Of a DNA stretch of 64,000 nt, positions 1 to 8,810 are shown in pieces (within the stretch, counting starts at the first letter, position 1; every line of letters begins with the position of its first letter). This DNA comes from Campylobacter volucris (GTDB lineage: Bacteria > Campylobacterota > Campylobacteria > Campylobacterales > Campylobacteraceae): assembly GCF_008011665.1 (NCBI RefSeq), contig NZ_VOWJ01000031.1, positions 1 to 64,000 of the forward strand. Direction: 5' to 3'. The position numbers were made by a program, and so were the translations under genes. The notes under the pieces were generated by a model, which was not told where the DNA came from, searched no databases, and worked only from the letters and a program-made list of their open reading frames with translations.

Positions 1-46
1 TTTTTTATTAGTTGGTATTGTAATTGGAGAGCTTTCTAGGATCTAA
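1..46 (+). CDS. possible 3' end of a membrane-protein gene (partial)
   Basis: The second frame is open from the window edge to a TAA at 44-46 and encodes a short hydrophobic tail (FLLVGIVIGELSRI). A transmembrane segment at the C-terminus of a membrane protein would look like this, but only 14 codons are visible, so the product cannot be named and the stretch may be non-coding. About 60 bases separate it from the next start codon. Confidence 0.3.
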   Translation, partial: FLLVGIVIGELSRI

Positions 47-104
47 CAGCACACATTCAGCATTACCAAGCTATTGTAGTCTTATCAAAACAAAAGGATA
101 AAAA

Positions 105-389
105 ATGTCAAGAATACAAAACAATATAAAACAAGGTTATACAAGAGATTTTATAAGAGCAATTTGCAATGGTGATAATGATGCTGTATTAGAGTATCTT
201 CAAAATGGTATGAGTGCCACAAAAGAAGCTATGGGAACACTACCAATCATTTATGCAATTAATCATAATAATTTTGGAGCTATTTTGCTTTTAATTAAAT
301 ACGGAGCTATTTTAGAGAAAGATTATTTAGAGTATGAAGTAAAATCCAACAAAGAAGCTTTAGAATTTTTAACTATTTTACTTAAATAA
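105..389 (+). CDS. small ankyrin-repeat-like protein
   Basis: This 94-residue protein starts at ATG with an AAAGGAT Shine-Dalgarno just upstream. Residues about 16-80 read as two ankyrin-like units: AICNGDNDAVLEYLQNG followed by a helix pair ending in LLLIKYGA. No signal peptide or membrane segment is seen, so a cytoplasmic protein is likely. Ankyrin repeats bind other proteins, and small ankyrin proteins occur singly or as immunity or accessory proteins in Campylobacter. The partner cannot be inferred here because the flanks are gene relics. It may be complete, since its length suits a two- to three-repeat domain, or it may be a fragment of a longer repeat protein. Function unknown. Confidence 0.7.
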   Translation: MSRIQNNIKQGYTRDFIRAICNGDNDAVLEYLQNGMSATKEAMGTLPIIYAINHNNFGAILLLIKYGAILEKDYLEYEVKSNKEALEFLTILLK

Positions 390-426
390 TAAATTGTTTA
401 GAGAATATAAATATTCTCTCAAATAA

Positions 427-1135
427 TTAAAAGTTCATTATTAAAACCTCCTTGCTCTCTTTTCTTTTTAAAACATTGTTATTTAAAGAATATCTTATCT
501 TTAATTCTTTGATATGAAATCCTTTATAAAGCTCTCTTACAAGCTCACAATCATTATAAGAAAGCATAAATTTACCTTAATAACTCATTTAATAGTTTAT
601 GCTCTTTTATTCCAAAACCATTAGTGTTTTTATAATAATTTTCAGTCCCTACATAAGGTGGATCTAAATAAAACAAAGCTTCATTGTAATCATATTCTTT
701 TAAAATATATTCAAAGCTTTTATTTTCAATACTAGCATTTTTAAGCCTTTGTGTGTGTAAGCTAAAATCTCTAAGTAATCTTTTTGGCGCTCTTTGTTTG
801 CTCATAGCAAATTGCCCCATGCTTGATCCAAAAGAAGTGCTGATAAGATAAAAATAAAAAGCAGCTCTTTCTATATCATTCCTTGGCTTTAATTCTTTAT
901 TTTTTATCATTGCAAATATTTTTCTACTTACGAATAAAGAATTTAATACATTATTTAAACTTTGGGGTTTGTTTCTTATGCAAAGGTGTAAATTGATAAG
1001 CTCGTTATTTATATCATTAATAACTTCTATTTTTGATGGGCTTTTTTTGATAAAAAACGCTCAAAGCTCCGCCAAAAACTTCTATATAAGTTTTATGCTC
1101 TGGCATTAAAGCAATGATTTCTTTAGCTAAATTAT
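427..1135 (-). pseudogene. DNA adenine methylase (Dam/D12 class) relic, frameshifted
   Basis: Read on the minus strand, three pieces in different frames together resemble a D12-class N6-adenine methyltransferase. Piece one (about 1135-1045) has the motif I-like segment EVFGGALSVF. A one-base shift around the A7/C3 tract at 1036-1049 leads to piece two, which runs KIEVINDINNELINLH and then to the catalytic DPPY motif (coding bases 653-664), stopping at 572. A second shift near 572 leads to piece three (GKFMLSYND... to the stop at 427-429), the expected C-terminal part. The N-terminal 30 or so residues carrying the SAM-binding start are missing. A full-length enzyme would be about 270-280 residues. 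The gene is therefore dead unless the shifts are sequencing errors. The neighbouring TonB-receptor fragment suggests a recombination scar. Confidence 0.8.
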
Positions 1136-1345
1136 TACAAAGATATATTTTTAGCTTCTATGGGTGCGCGTTATGATATGAATAAAAAATGGAATATCAA
1201 TGCGACTGTTTATAATCTTTTTGATAAAAGTTTTACCAATGCATGGGAATCATATAAAAATAAAAACGAAAATATTTGGGTAAATACTTATAATCATATA
1301 GAAGAGGGAAGAAGGCTTTATATTTCCATCAATGGTAGTTTTTAA
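1127..1345 (+). pseudogene. C-terminal fragment of a TonB-dependent outer-membrane receptor
   Basis: The frame is open from 1127 to the stop at 1345. From 1160 it encodes 61 residues typical of the last strands of a TonB-dependent siderophore receptor: GARYDMNKKWNINATVYNLF, the DKSF turn, and a final strand GRRLYISINGSF that ends in phenylalanine, the outer-membrane beta-barrel signal. The plug domain, TonB box and at least 550 residues are absent, so this is a relic. It abuts the Dam relic on the opposite strand within about 30 bases, which marks a deletion or insertion junction. It overlaps the dnaX stop by a few bases, so dnaX itself is intact. Confidence 0.7.
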
Positions 1346-2883
1346 TTTTGAATTTGTGGATAACCAAAGAGTTTTTCAAGAGCTTCTTTGGTCTCATTTT
1401 TTGGATCATATTTTTTAGCATCTTTTTTAAAATTTTCAAAATGTTCATTTAAATTTGGCGTAACCTTGTTTTCCATTTTAGGCGGTGTTTTAAAGACATC
1501 TTGTAAATTTTGTGTTTGTAAGTTTTCTATTTTTTGAATTTTAATTTGTGTATTTTCTCCAAAAAGCTCGCTTAGTAGTAATTTAATTAATTTAAAGCCA
1601 TTGTTTAAGGTGTTTCTATCTTCATCTTTTGCATTAGAGCTTATGCTAAATACATCATCTTTAAAAGAAATAAAACTAGTGGTTTTTTTAAAAACTTCTC
1701 CAAGATCATAATCTCTTTTGTAAATAGCCTTGAGCAAAAGTTCATAAGGATTAGAATTTTCTTCTTTATGGGTAGTATTAAGGATGCTTTTTTCTTGGAT
1801 ATTTGTGTGGATAGGCAAGTTTGTTTGTTTTGTTTCTTGAGTATTAATTGCTTCATCTATACTTTTTAAATGAGTTGCTTCAATTAGCATAAAAGCCATC
1901 ACGCAAAGTACAAAACTATCATTATCACTTGAATTTAACATAGTTTTTGCACGAGAAAGTATCCTAAAAAATCTTTCATAAATTAGCATTGAAAAAAGGT
2001 TGTTTTTTGCAAAAAAAGCATTTTTCAAGAAAAATATCATTTCATCTATGACATTATTTGCTTCATAATCTTCAAATTCTTTTAAAAATTCTAAAACCTT
2101 ATTTTTATCATTGCTTAAAATTGCTTGGTAAAATTCTTCAATTTTAGCTGGATCTAAAAAACCTAGCATGGTGGTGATTTTTTCAGTTTGTATATGATTT
2201 TGACAATACACAATAGCTTGGTCTAATAAGGTTAAAGTATCTCTTAAAGAGCCATTCCCGCTTCTAGCGATCAATCTTAAAGCTTCTTCTTCATAATTTA
2301 TTTTTTCTTGATCTAAGATCCATTCTAAATGTTTTAAAATTTCATGTTGAGAAATTTGTTTAAATCTAAAATGCTGAGTTCTTGAAAGAACGGTAGCTGG
2401 AAGCTTTAAAGGATCTGTTGTTGCAAGTATAAATTTTACATAGCTTGGAGGTTCTTCTAAGGTTTTAAGTAAAGCATTAGCCGCTTGAGGTGTTAGCATA
2501 TGAACTTCATCGATAATAAAAATTTTAAATCTTGCTAAAGATGGAGCATATTTTACCTGTTCGATAAGCTCTTGTATATCTTCTAAGCTTCTATGGCTTG
2601 CTGCATCCATTTCTATAATATCTATATTGCTTCCAGTTAAAGAAGAAACGCATTGAGAACATTTCCCGCAAGGATTGGCACTTGGGCCTTTTTCGCATAC
2701 TAAAGCACGAGAAAAAATTCTAGCACTAGAAGTTTTTCCACTACCCCTAAGTCCAGAAAATAAATAAGCATGCGCTAAACGATTATTTTCAAGAGCATAT
2801 TTTAAGCTTATAGAAACTGTGTTTTGCCCTATGAGTTCATTAAAATTTTTTGGTCTATATTTTATAGCTAGTGCTTGTAGCAT
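1342..2883 (-). CDS. dnaX: DNA polymerase III subunit gamma/tau
   Basis: DnaX is the AAA+ ATPase of the clamp loader that places the beta clamp on primed DNA and ties polymerase cores to the replisome. The 513-residue protein has Walker A GLRGSGKTS at about residues 44-52, four zinc-knuckle cysteines at about 63, 72, 75 and 78, Walker B IIDEVHM at about 123-129 and sensor I LATTDP near 153. The rest is a low-complexity charged tail that resembles a short tau region. No A-rich frameshift site like the one that makes gamma in E. coli was recognised. It lies 2 bases downstream of rho on the same strand, so the two are probably cotranscribed. All key motifs are present, and I see no sign of damage. 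Confidence 0.96.
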   Translation of the reverse strand: MLQALAIKYRPKNFNELIGQNTVSISLKYALENNRLAHAYLFSGLRGSGKTSSARIFSRALVCEKGPSANPCGKCSQCVSSLTGSNIDIIEMDAASHRSLEDIQELIEQVKYAPSLARFKIFIIDEVHMLTPQAANALLKTLEEPPSYVKFILATTDPLKLPATVLSRTQHFRFKQISQHEILKHLEWILDQEKINYEEEALRLIARSGNGSLRDTLTLLDQAIVYCQNHIQTEKITTMLGFLDPAKIEEFYQAILSNDKNKVLEFLKEFEDYEANNVIDEMIFFLKNAFFAKNNLFSMLIYERFFRILSRAKTMLNSSDNDSFVLCVMAFMLIEATHLKSIDEAINTQETKQTNLPIHTNIQEKSILNTTHKEENSNPYELLLKAIYKRDYDLGEVFKKTTSFISFKDDVFSISSNAKDEDRNTLNNGFKLIKLLLSELFGENTQIKIQKIENLQTQNLQDVFKTPPKMENKVTPNLNEHFENFKKDAKKYDPKNETKEALEKLFGYPQIQN

Positions 2884-2885
2884 TT

Positions 2886-4184
2886 TTACCCATTCATTAT
2901 AGATAATAATTCTTCATTGCTTTTGGTTTTTAGCATTTTTGAGTATAAAAATTTTAATGCTTCAATATCATCCATTGAAGAAATAGCTGATCTTATAGCC
3001 CAAATTTTTTGTAATTTTTCTACTCCTTGGAGTAATTCTTCTTTTCTGGTACCTGATTTTATAACATTAATAGCTGGATAAATTCTCCTATCTGAAATGT
3101 TTCTATCTAAGACTATTTCACTATTTCCTGTGCCTTTAAATTCTTCAAAAATTACTTCATCCATTCTTGAGCCAGTTTCAATTAAGGCTGTTGCTATAAT
3201 GGTTAAAGAGCCGCCATGCTCTATATTTCTAGCAGCTCCAAAAAATCTTTTTGGTTTGTGAAGAGCATTTGCATCAACCCCACCACTTAAAACTTTTCCA
3301 CTACTTGGAGTAGCGGTGTTATAAGCTCTTGCAAGTCTTGTTATAGAATCAAGCAAAATGATAACATCTTTACCAGTTTCTACCATTCTTTTAGCTTTTT
3401 CTATTACAAGTTCAGCAACACGGACATGATTGTAAGCTGGCAGATCAAAAGTAGAACTGAAAACTTCACCTTTTACGCATCTTTGCATGTCTGTTACCTC
3501 TTCAGGTCTTTCATCCACCAATAACACTATCAAATGAGCCTCAGGGTGATTTTTTGCTATAGCATTTGCTAGTTCTTTCATAAGTTCTGTTTTGCCAGTT
3601 CTTGGAGGTGCAACGATTAAACTTCTTTGACCTTTTCCAATAGGTGCAAAAAGATCAAGCATTCTTCCTGTTAGTTTTAAAGGATCGTATTCTAATTTAA
3701 TTTTTTCAGTTGGAAAAATAGGAGTAAGATTGTCAAATAAAGGTCTTTCTCTCGCCTCTTTAAGTGGAAGATAATTAATCGCTTCAATTTTTAATAAAGC
3801 ATAATATTTTTCTTGATCTTTAGGTTCTCTTACTTGCCCAGTAACGATATCTCCAACACGAAGTGCAAATTTTCGAATTTGAGAATTAGACACATAAGCA
3901 TCATTAACACTATCGCTTAAATTAGAATCCATCCCTCTTAAAAAACCATAACCTTCTGGAGAAATTTCTAAAATTCCAGTAAAAAGGATAAAACCGCCTT
4001 TTTTAGTTTGAGCTTTTAAAATTTCAAAAATTAAATCTTGTCTTCTAAATTCTCTTGGATTTTCTATTTCAGCCTCATGAGCAATTTTGATTAAGTTTTC
4101 TAAATCAAGTAACTTTAAATCTTCAATTTTGTAACCTTCAACAGGAATATGCGTTCTTTGATGTTGTTTTTTTTCTTTTTCCAT
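2886..4184 (-). CDS. rho: transcription termination factor Rho
   Basis: Rho is the hexameric RNA-dependent ATPase that ends transcription at factor-dependent sites. The 432-residue protein shows the N-terminal helix domain, the cold-shock RNA-binding domain with the RNP1-like GYGFLR at about 78-83, the Walker A APPRTGKT at about 192-199, [10 protein letters not shown] at about 221-230 and Walker [11 protein letters not shown] at about 274-283. Length is close to the E. coli protein (419), without the long insertions found in some phyla. The ATG start follows a GGATAC-type ribosome site. It is the first gene of a rho-dnaX pair and is divergent from ccoI across a 180-base AT-rich gap that must hold both promoters. 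Confidence 0.97.
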   Translation of the reverse strand: MEKEKKQHQRTHIPVEGYKIEDLKLLDLENLIKIAHEAEIENPREFRRQDLIFEILKAQTKKGGFILFTGILEISPEGYGFLRGMDSNLSDSVNDAYVSNSQIRKFALRVGDIVTGQVREPKDQEKYYALLKIEAINYLPLKEARERPLFDNLTPIFPTEKIKLEYDPLKLTGRMLDLFAPIGKGQRSLIVAPPRTGKTELMKELANAIAKNHPEAHLIVLLVDERPEEVTDMQRCVKGEVFSSTFDLPAYNHVRVAELVIEKAKRMVETGKDVIILLDSITRLARAYNTATPSSGKVLSGGVDANALHKPKRFFGAARNIEHGGSLTIIATALIETGSRMDEVIFEEFKGTGNSEIVLDRNISDRRIYPAINVIKSGTRKEELLQGVEKLQKIWAIRSAISSMDDIEALKFLYSKMLKTKSNEELLSIMNG

Positions 4185-4366
4185 GTATCCTCTAAAATGT
4201 AGAAAATGTAGTATTGATTTAATAATGAATGTAAGATTTTATTAAAAAAAATACTTTTTTGTCAAATCTTTTTTAAAATTATATTTTATCTTTGTAAATA
4301 TATTTTAAAATTTGATATTTATAAAAATGATAAAATATTTAAAATTTAAAATTTTGAAAGATAAAA

Positions 4367-6712
4367 ATGAAATGTAAGCATTGTCAATTAAGCTTTAAAC
4401 AAGAACAAATGGTTGAAAATAATGGAAATTATTTTTGTTGTAAAGGATGTCAAAGTGTTTATGAAATTCTTCATGATAGTGGTTTAGAAGAATTTTATGA
4501 TAAGCTTGGCAAACAAACATTAAATCCTGTAAATTTAGAGTATAGTTATAAAGATTACACCAAATATATCCAAAAAACAAAAGATGACTTTAGTCAAATT
4601 TTTTTACTTATAGAAGAAATTCACTGTTCAGCTTGTGTGTGGCTTAATGAAAAAATTTTAATCCAAAGCCAAGGGGTAATAGAAGTAGATATTAACCCTA
4701 TCACGCATAAAGCAAAAATAGTTTTTGATGAAAGTACTATATCTTTAGCGCAAATCATTCAAAAGATAGAGTGTATAGGTTATAAAGCTAATATTTACTC
4801 TCCTACAAAATTTGAAAAAAGAGCAACTCAAACCAAAAGAGAATTTTATGCAAAATTAATCGTTGCTATAGCTTGTGTGATGAATATCATGTGGATATCG
4901 GTTGCAAAATATGCAGGTTTTTTTAGTGGGATGGATAAAGAGGTTAAAGACATTTTGCATTTTGCAGAATTTTTACTTTGCACTCCAGTGCTTTTTTATA
5001 CAGGTTCGGTTTTTTATAAAAATGCCTATTATGCTTTGAAATTTAAAAATCTTAATATGGACACTTTAGTAATTAGTGGATCTACTTTGGCGTATATTTA
5101 TTCAGTATGGGCAATGTTTTCAAGAAGTACTCAAGTGTATTTTGATTCTGTTGCTATGATAATTTGTTTTGTGTTTGTAGGTAAATATTTAGAACTTTTA
5201 AGCAAGAAAAAAGCATTTGATACTTTAGATCATTTAAGATCTTTTTTAGCAACACAAGTTAGGGTTTTAAAAGAAGATAAATTTGAAAATTGTGATATTG
5301 AAGATGTAAAAATCGGAGATATTATAGAATTAAAAGAAGGTGATAGAGTTTTAATTGATGGAGTTTGTATAAGTGGCAATGCGAGTTTAGATATGTCTAG
5401 TTTAAGCGGAGAAAGCTTACCAAAAGATGTTGCTAAAGATGATGAAATTTACTCTGCTTCATTGGTTTTAAGCGGTAATATACTTTATCAATGTAAGGCT
5501 TTATACAAAGATTCTAAACTTGCTAGGATTATTTTTTTATTAGAAAATTCTAGCACTAAAAAAGCAAAAATAGAAAAAATGGTAGCTCAAATTAGTAGAT
5601 ATTTTTCTCCTGCTATTTTAAGCTGTGCGTTTTTGTGTTTTTTATATACTTTATTTGTGCTTAATTTGGGTTTTGAAGAAGCTATGATAAGAATGGTTTC
5701 TGTTTTAATTATAGCTTGTCCTTGTGCGTTAGCTCTTGCTACTCCAGTTAGTTCTTTAGTTGCTATTAGTGCTGCTTTAAAAGAAAAAATTTTATTTAAA
5801 GAAGTGGGAGTGGTAGAAGATCTTAGTAAATGCAATGTTGCAGTTTTTGATAAAACTGGTGTTTTAACACAGGCAAATTTAGAGGTTGTAAGATATGATT
5901 TAAATGAAAAGCTTGATAAAAATGAATTGGTTAGTTTTTTACATTTAACTAATCATCCTGTTGCAAAAAGTATTCTTAAATTTTTAAATATACAAGAATA
6001 TCAAATCAAAACATTTAGCAATATCCAAAATATCCAAGCAAAAGGTTATAGGGCTTGTTTAAAAGATGATGTTTTTATAGGTGGAAATAAAAAATTTTTA
6101 AAAGAAAATGGAGTTATAAGTAAAGAATTTTACAATACTCATTTTATATTTGCTAAAAATAATGAAATTTTAGCTGTGTTTGAGCTTGAAGATAGCATAA
6201 GGGCTGATTCTAAAGAACTTATTGATTATTTAAAACAAAAAAATATGCAAGTTATTATGTTAACAGGGGATAATGAATTTGTAGCAAAAAAAGTTGCAAA
6301 AAGCTTAAATATAGAAAAATTTAAAGCTTCTTGTATGCCAGAAGATAAACTAGATTATATTTTAAATTTAAGTCATAAAAATAAGGTGTTAATGGTGGGA
6401 GATGGTGTAAATGATGCTTTGGCTCTTTCTCATGCTGGTGTTGGAATTTCCTTAAAAGAAGGTTCAGCTTTAGCTGTTGAAAATAGTGATGTGGTTTTGT
6501 TAAAGAATGATTTAAAAAGCTTGCAAAAAAGTATAGAAATAGCTAAAAAAACTTATATGATTATTAAGCAAAATTTAGCTTTTTCTTTGTGTTATAATGC
6601 TTTTACTATACCACTAGCTTTTTTAGGTTTGATTAATCCATTATTAGCAGCTTTATCTATGTCTTTTAGTAGTATAGTGGTTATTTTAAATGCTTTAAGG
6701 ATAAAAAAATGA
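4367..6712 (+). CDS. ccoI: copper P1B-type ATPase for cbb3 oxidase assembly
   Basis: This 781-residue heavy-metal P-type ATPase is of the CcoI/FixI type, which moves copper across the inner membrane for insertion into cbb3 cytochrome oxidase. The N-terminus has a cysteine-rich metal domain (CKHC at 3-6, CCKGC at about 24-28) followed by an HMA-like site IHCSAC at about 85-90. The intramembrane CPC motif lies at about 452-454, the phosphorylation site DKTG at about 495, the TGDN motif near 633 and GDGVNDA near 678. The order is that of CcoI rather than CopA, and ccoS follows with a 4-base overlap, which fixes the assignment. C. jejuni has the same pair. Confidence 0.93.
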   Translation: MKCKHCQLSFKQEQMVENNGNYFCCKGCQSVYEILHDSGLEEFYDKLGKQTLNPVNLEYSYKDYTKYIQKTKDDFSQIFLLIEEIHCSACVWLNEKILIQSQGVIEVDINPITHKAKIVFDESTISLAQIIQKIECIGYKANIYSPTKFEKRATQTKREFYAKLIVAIACVMNIMWISVAKYAGFFSGMDKEVKDILHFAEFLLCTPVLFYTGSVFYKNAYYALKFKNLNMDTLVISGSTLAYIYSVWAMFSRSTQVYFDSVAMIICFVFVGKYLELLSKKKAFDTLDHLRSFLATQVRVLKEDKFENCDIEDVKIGDIIELKEGDRVLIDGVCISGNASLDMSSLSGESLPKDVAKDDEIYSASLVLSGNILYQCKALYKDSKLARIIFLLENSSTKKAKIEKMVAQISRYFSPAILSCAFLCFLYTLFVLNLGFEEAMIRMVSVLIIACPCALALATPVSSLVAISAALKEKILFKEVGVVEDLSKCNVAVFDKTGVLTQANLEVVRYDLNEKLDKNELVSFLHLTNHPVAKSILKFLNIQEYQIKTFSNIQNIQAKGYRACLKDDVFIGGNKKFLKENGVISKEFYNTHFIFAKNNEILAVFELEDSIRADSKELIDYLKQKNMQVIMLTGDNEFVAKKVAKSLNIEKFKASCMPEDKLDYILNLSHKNKVLMVGDGVNDALALSHAGVGISLKEGSALAVENSDVVLLKNDLKSLQKSIEIAKKTYMIIKQNLAFSLCYNAFTIPLAFLGLINPLLAALSMSFSSIVVILNALRIKK

Positions 6713-6924
6713 ATGGCGTTTTGATGATGATGATTGGAGTTTCTTTAACTGCATTGTGTCTAGCAGTTTGTGCCTTACTTTGGGGGATTAAAAATAAGCA
6801 ATTTGATGATGATTATAAATTTATTATGTTAAATGATAGTGAAGAAGCTTTAAATGACGCAATAATTTTAGAAAAAAGAAAAAAAGAAATACTTCAAAAA
6901 AAAGAGAATAATAAACAGCCATAA
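6709..6924 (+). CDS. ccoS: cbb3-type oxidase maturation protein CcoS
   Basis: CcoS is a small single-span inner-membrane protein needed for cofactor insertion into cbb3 oxidase. This 71-residue product has one membrane helix at about residues 3-26 (MMMIGVSLTALCLAVCALLW) followed by a charged stretch containing the family pattern of a short acidic QFDD segment and a lysine-rich tail. The ATG overlaps the ccoI stop, so translation is coupled. It ends 10 bases before the convergent cytochrome c gene. The base run AACAGCC-ATAAA-GGCTGTT across 6914-6932 can form a terminator hairpin for both genes. Confidence 0.88.
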   Translation: MNGVLMMMIGVSLTALCLAVCALLWGIKNKQFDDDYKFIMLNDSEEALNDAIILEKRKKEILQKKENNKQP

Positions 6925-6932
6925 AGGCTGTT
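6914..6932. terminator. bidirectional terminator between ccoS and cytochrome c
   Basis: A perfect 7-base inverted repeat (AACAGCC / GGCTGTT, loop ATAAA) includes the ccoS stop region. It is followed on the plus strand by ATTATTTTTT and faces the end of the minus-strand cytochrome gene. It is a good Rho-independent terminator for the plus strand, and an AT-rich tract on the other side suits the minus strand too. Confidence 0.65.
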
Positions 6933-6934
6933 TA

Positions 6935-7240
6935 TTATTTTTTCAAAGTTTCAATATAAGCATCGATAGCTTTAAAATCTTCTTCAGTTAAACCTTTAAG
7001 GTTGATTTTCATGATCGCACCTTGGCCATAAGCATTTCTTTTGCCTTCTGAGTATTCTTTCATATATTGAATTCTTTCTGCACTTGCTACAGAATTTAAA
7101 GCAGGAACTTTATTAAGATACACTTTATCTGCTTTAGCACCATGGCAAACTGCACATTTTTTATAAAGTGCTGCACCATCAGCTGCATAAGCAGAAACTC
7201 CAAGACATGCTAAAGCTGATAAAACAACTAGCTTTTTCAT
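6935..7240 (-). CDS. small periplasmic class I cytochrome c
   Basis: The 101-residue precursor has a Sec signal peptide (residues 1-19, ending SAYA) and one haem-binding CAVCH at 29-33. The sixth ligand is probably Met77 in GAIMKIN. The mature protein of about 80 residues suits a cytochrome c553-type electron carrier moving electrons from the bc1 complex to cbb3 oxidase. Its place next to ccoIS supports a role in the same respiratory branch, although it is transcribed convergently and so separately. The start is supported by the minus-strand GAGGAGTC ribosome site 8-9 bases upstream. Confidence 0.9.
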   Translation of the reverse strand: MKKLVVLSALACLGVSAYAADGAALYKKCAVCHGAKADKVYLNKVPALNSVASAERIQYMKEYSEGKRNAYGQGAIMKINLKGLTEEDFKAIDAYIETLKK

Positions 7241-7329
7241 TTTTGACTCCTCATAATAAAATGGATTTTAATTATAAACTTTTTTCATTTAATATTCTTT
7301 AAATTATAAAAATCTTAGTAAAAATACAT

Positions 7330-7335
7330 TATAAT
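7330..7335 (+). promoter_or_regulatory. -10 element of the heptose operon
   Basis: A perfect TATAAT ends 6 bases before the gmhB ATG (7342), so transcription would start at or within a base or two of the start codon. No Shine-Dalgarno lies between them (the gap is all T). This predicts a leaderless or near-leaderless gmhB mRNA. Campylobacter sigma70 promoters often lack a recognisable -35, and none is seen here. Confidence 0.6.
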
Positions 7336-7341
7336 TTTTTT

Positions 7342-7857
7342 ATGAAAAAAGCGTTATTTTTAGATAGAGATGGTGTTATTAATATCGATAAAAAATATGT
7401 TTATAAAATAAAAGATTTTGAATTTTGTGATGGTATTTTTGAATTTTGTAAATATTTTCAAAGTAAAAATTTTTTAATTTTTGTTATAACCAACCAATCA
7501 GGTATTGCAAGAGGGTATTATAAAGAAGAAGATTTTGCTATCTTAAGTGCTTATATGATAGATGAATTTGTAAAACACGATATAAAGATAGAAAAAATTT
7601 ATCATTGTCCTCATCTGCAAGGATGTGAGTGTAGGAAGCCAAAACCAGCTATGCTTTTAAAAGCAAAAGAAGAATTTGATATAGACATGGAAAAATCTTT
7701 TTTTATAGGAGATAATCTTACAGATATGCAAGCTGGAATTAATGCAAAAGTTAAAAATCTTTTTTTAATCAATGATGATATAAATTATCATGGAATCGAG
7801 TTTAAAATTTTTAAAAATTTAAAAGAGCTTTTAAAATGCCTAAAGGATGAAAAATGA
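7342..7857 (+). CDS. gmhB: D-glycero-D-manno-heptose 1,7-bisphosphate phosphatase
   Basis: GmhB removes the C7 phosphate in the ADP-heptose pathway for the lipooligosaccharide inner core. The 171-residue HAD-family enzyme has the nucleophile motif DRDGV (Asp8, Asp10), a structural zinc site CPHLQGCECRKP at about 93-104, and the final HAD motif GDNLTDMQAG near 122. Length matches the family. It is first of four overlapping genes, with hldD starting 4 bases before its stop. No ribosome-binding site precedes the ATG, and the -10 box sits just upstream, so it is probably translated from a leaderless message. Confidence 0.93.
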   Translation: MKKALFLDRDGVINIDKKYVYKIKDFEFCDGIFEFCKYFQSKNFLIFVITNQSGIARGYYKEEDFAILSAYMIDEFVKHDIKIEKIYHCPHLQGCECRKPKPAMLLKAKEEFDIDMEKSFFIGDNLTDMQAGINAKVKNLFLINDDINYHGIEFKIFKNLKELLKCLKDEK

Positions 7858-8810
7858 AAGTAGTAATTACTGGTGGAGCAGGTTTTATAGGATCAGCACT
7901 TGCATTAAGATTACAAGAAGAAAATCATAAAATTTTAATCATTGATAAAATGCGTTCAAGTGCTAAATTTGAAAATGGAAATTTAGAAAGTTTTGGACAT
8001 TTTAAAAATTTATTAGACTTTAAAGGCGAGCTTTACACAGGTGATATTAACGATGATAAAGCTTTTGAAATTATAAAAGATTTTAAGCCAGATGTGATCT
8101 TTCATAAAGCTGCCATATCAGATACTACAGCGTATGATCAAACTAAAGTGTTATCTATTAATCTTAACACTTTTAAGCGTTTTATTGATATGTGTTTAAA
8201 TTTGAATGCAAAATTAATTTATGCAAGTTCAGCTTCAGTTTATGGAGATGCTTTAAGCCCTCAAACGGTAGGTAAAGATGAAAAACCTAAAAATCCTTAT
8301 GCGTTTTCAAAGCTTATGATGGATAGGCTTGCTAAGCAGTATTTTGATAAAATGCATATAGTAGGGCTTAGATATTTTAATGTTTATGGTAAAGGTGAGT
8401 ATTTTAAAAATACCACTGCTTCGATGGTATTGCAATTTGGACTTCAAATTTTATCAGGTAAAAATCCTCGTTTATTTGAAGGAAGTGATAGAATTTATCG
8501 TGATTTTGTTTATATTGAAGATGTAATTAGTGCTAATTTACATGCTTTATATACAAAAAGTGGTATTTACAATGTAGCTACTTCCGTGCCAAGAACTTTT
8601 CAAGAAATAGTTGATATTTTACAAAGACTTTTAAATACAAATTTAGCTTGTGAATATATTAAAAATCCATATGAAAAAGCATATCAGTTTCATACTCAAG
8701 CTAATTTAGATGAGAATTTTTCTTATCGACCTAGATTTAGCCTTGAAAAAGGCATTAAAGATTATTTGCCAGAAATTAAAAGAATTTTTAAAGAGGAATT
8801 AAATGCTTGA
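7854..8810 (+). CDS. hldD: ADP-L-glycero-D-manno-heptose 6-epimerase
   Basis: HldD makes the final ADP-L-glycero-beta-D-manno-heptose used by the heptosyltransferases. It is a 318-residue short-chain dehydrogenase of the extended type. The NADP-binding GGAGFIG lies at 7-13, an active-site serine cluster YASSASVYG at about 123-131, and the catalytic Tyr149-x3-Lys153 in YAFSK. It overlaps gmhB by 4 bases and hldE by 8, so the operon is translationally coupled. All catalytic residues expected for the family are in place. Confidence 0.95.
   Translation: MKVVITGGAGFIGSALALRLQEENHKILIIDKMRSSAKFENGNLESFGHFKNLLDFKGELYTGDINDDKAFEIIKDFKPDVIFHKAAISDTTAYDQTKVLSINLNTFKRFIDMCLNLNAKLIYASSASVYGDALSPQTVGKDEKPKNPYAFSKLMMDRLAKQYFDKMHIVGLRYFNVYGKGEYFKNTTASMVLQFGLQILSGKNPRLFEGSDRIYRDFVYIEDVISANLHALYTKSGIYNVATSVPRTFQEIVDILQRLLNTNLACEYIKNPYEKAYQFHTQANLDENFSYRPRFSLEKGIKDYLPEIKRIFKEELNA

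Noticed and set aside
1342-2883. Programmed frameshift in dnaX as in E. coli
   Set aside because: No A6/A7 slippery run with a following stem was found at the place where gamma would end; the single frame gives a full protein.
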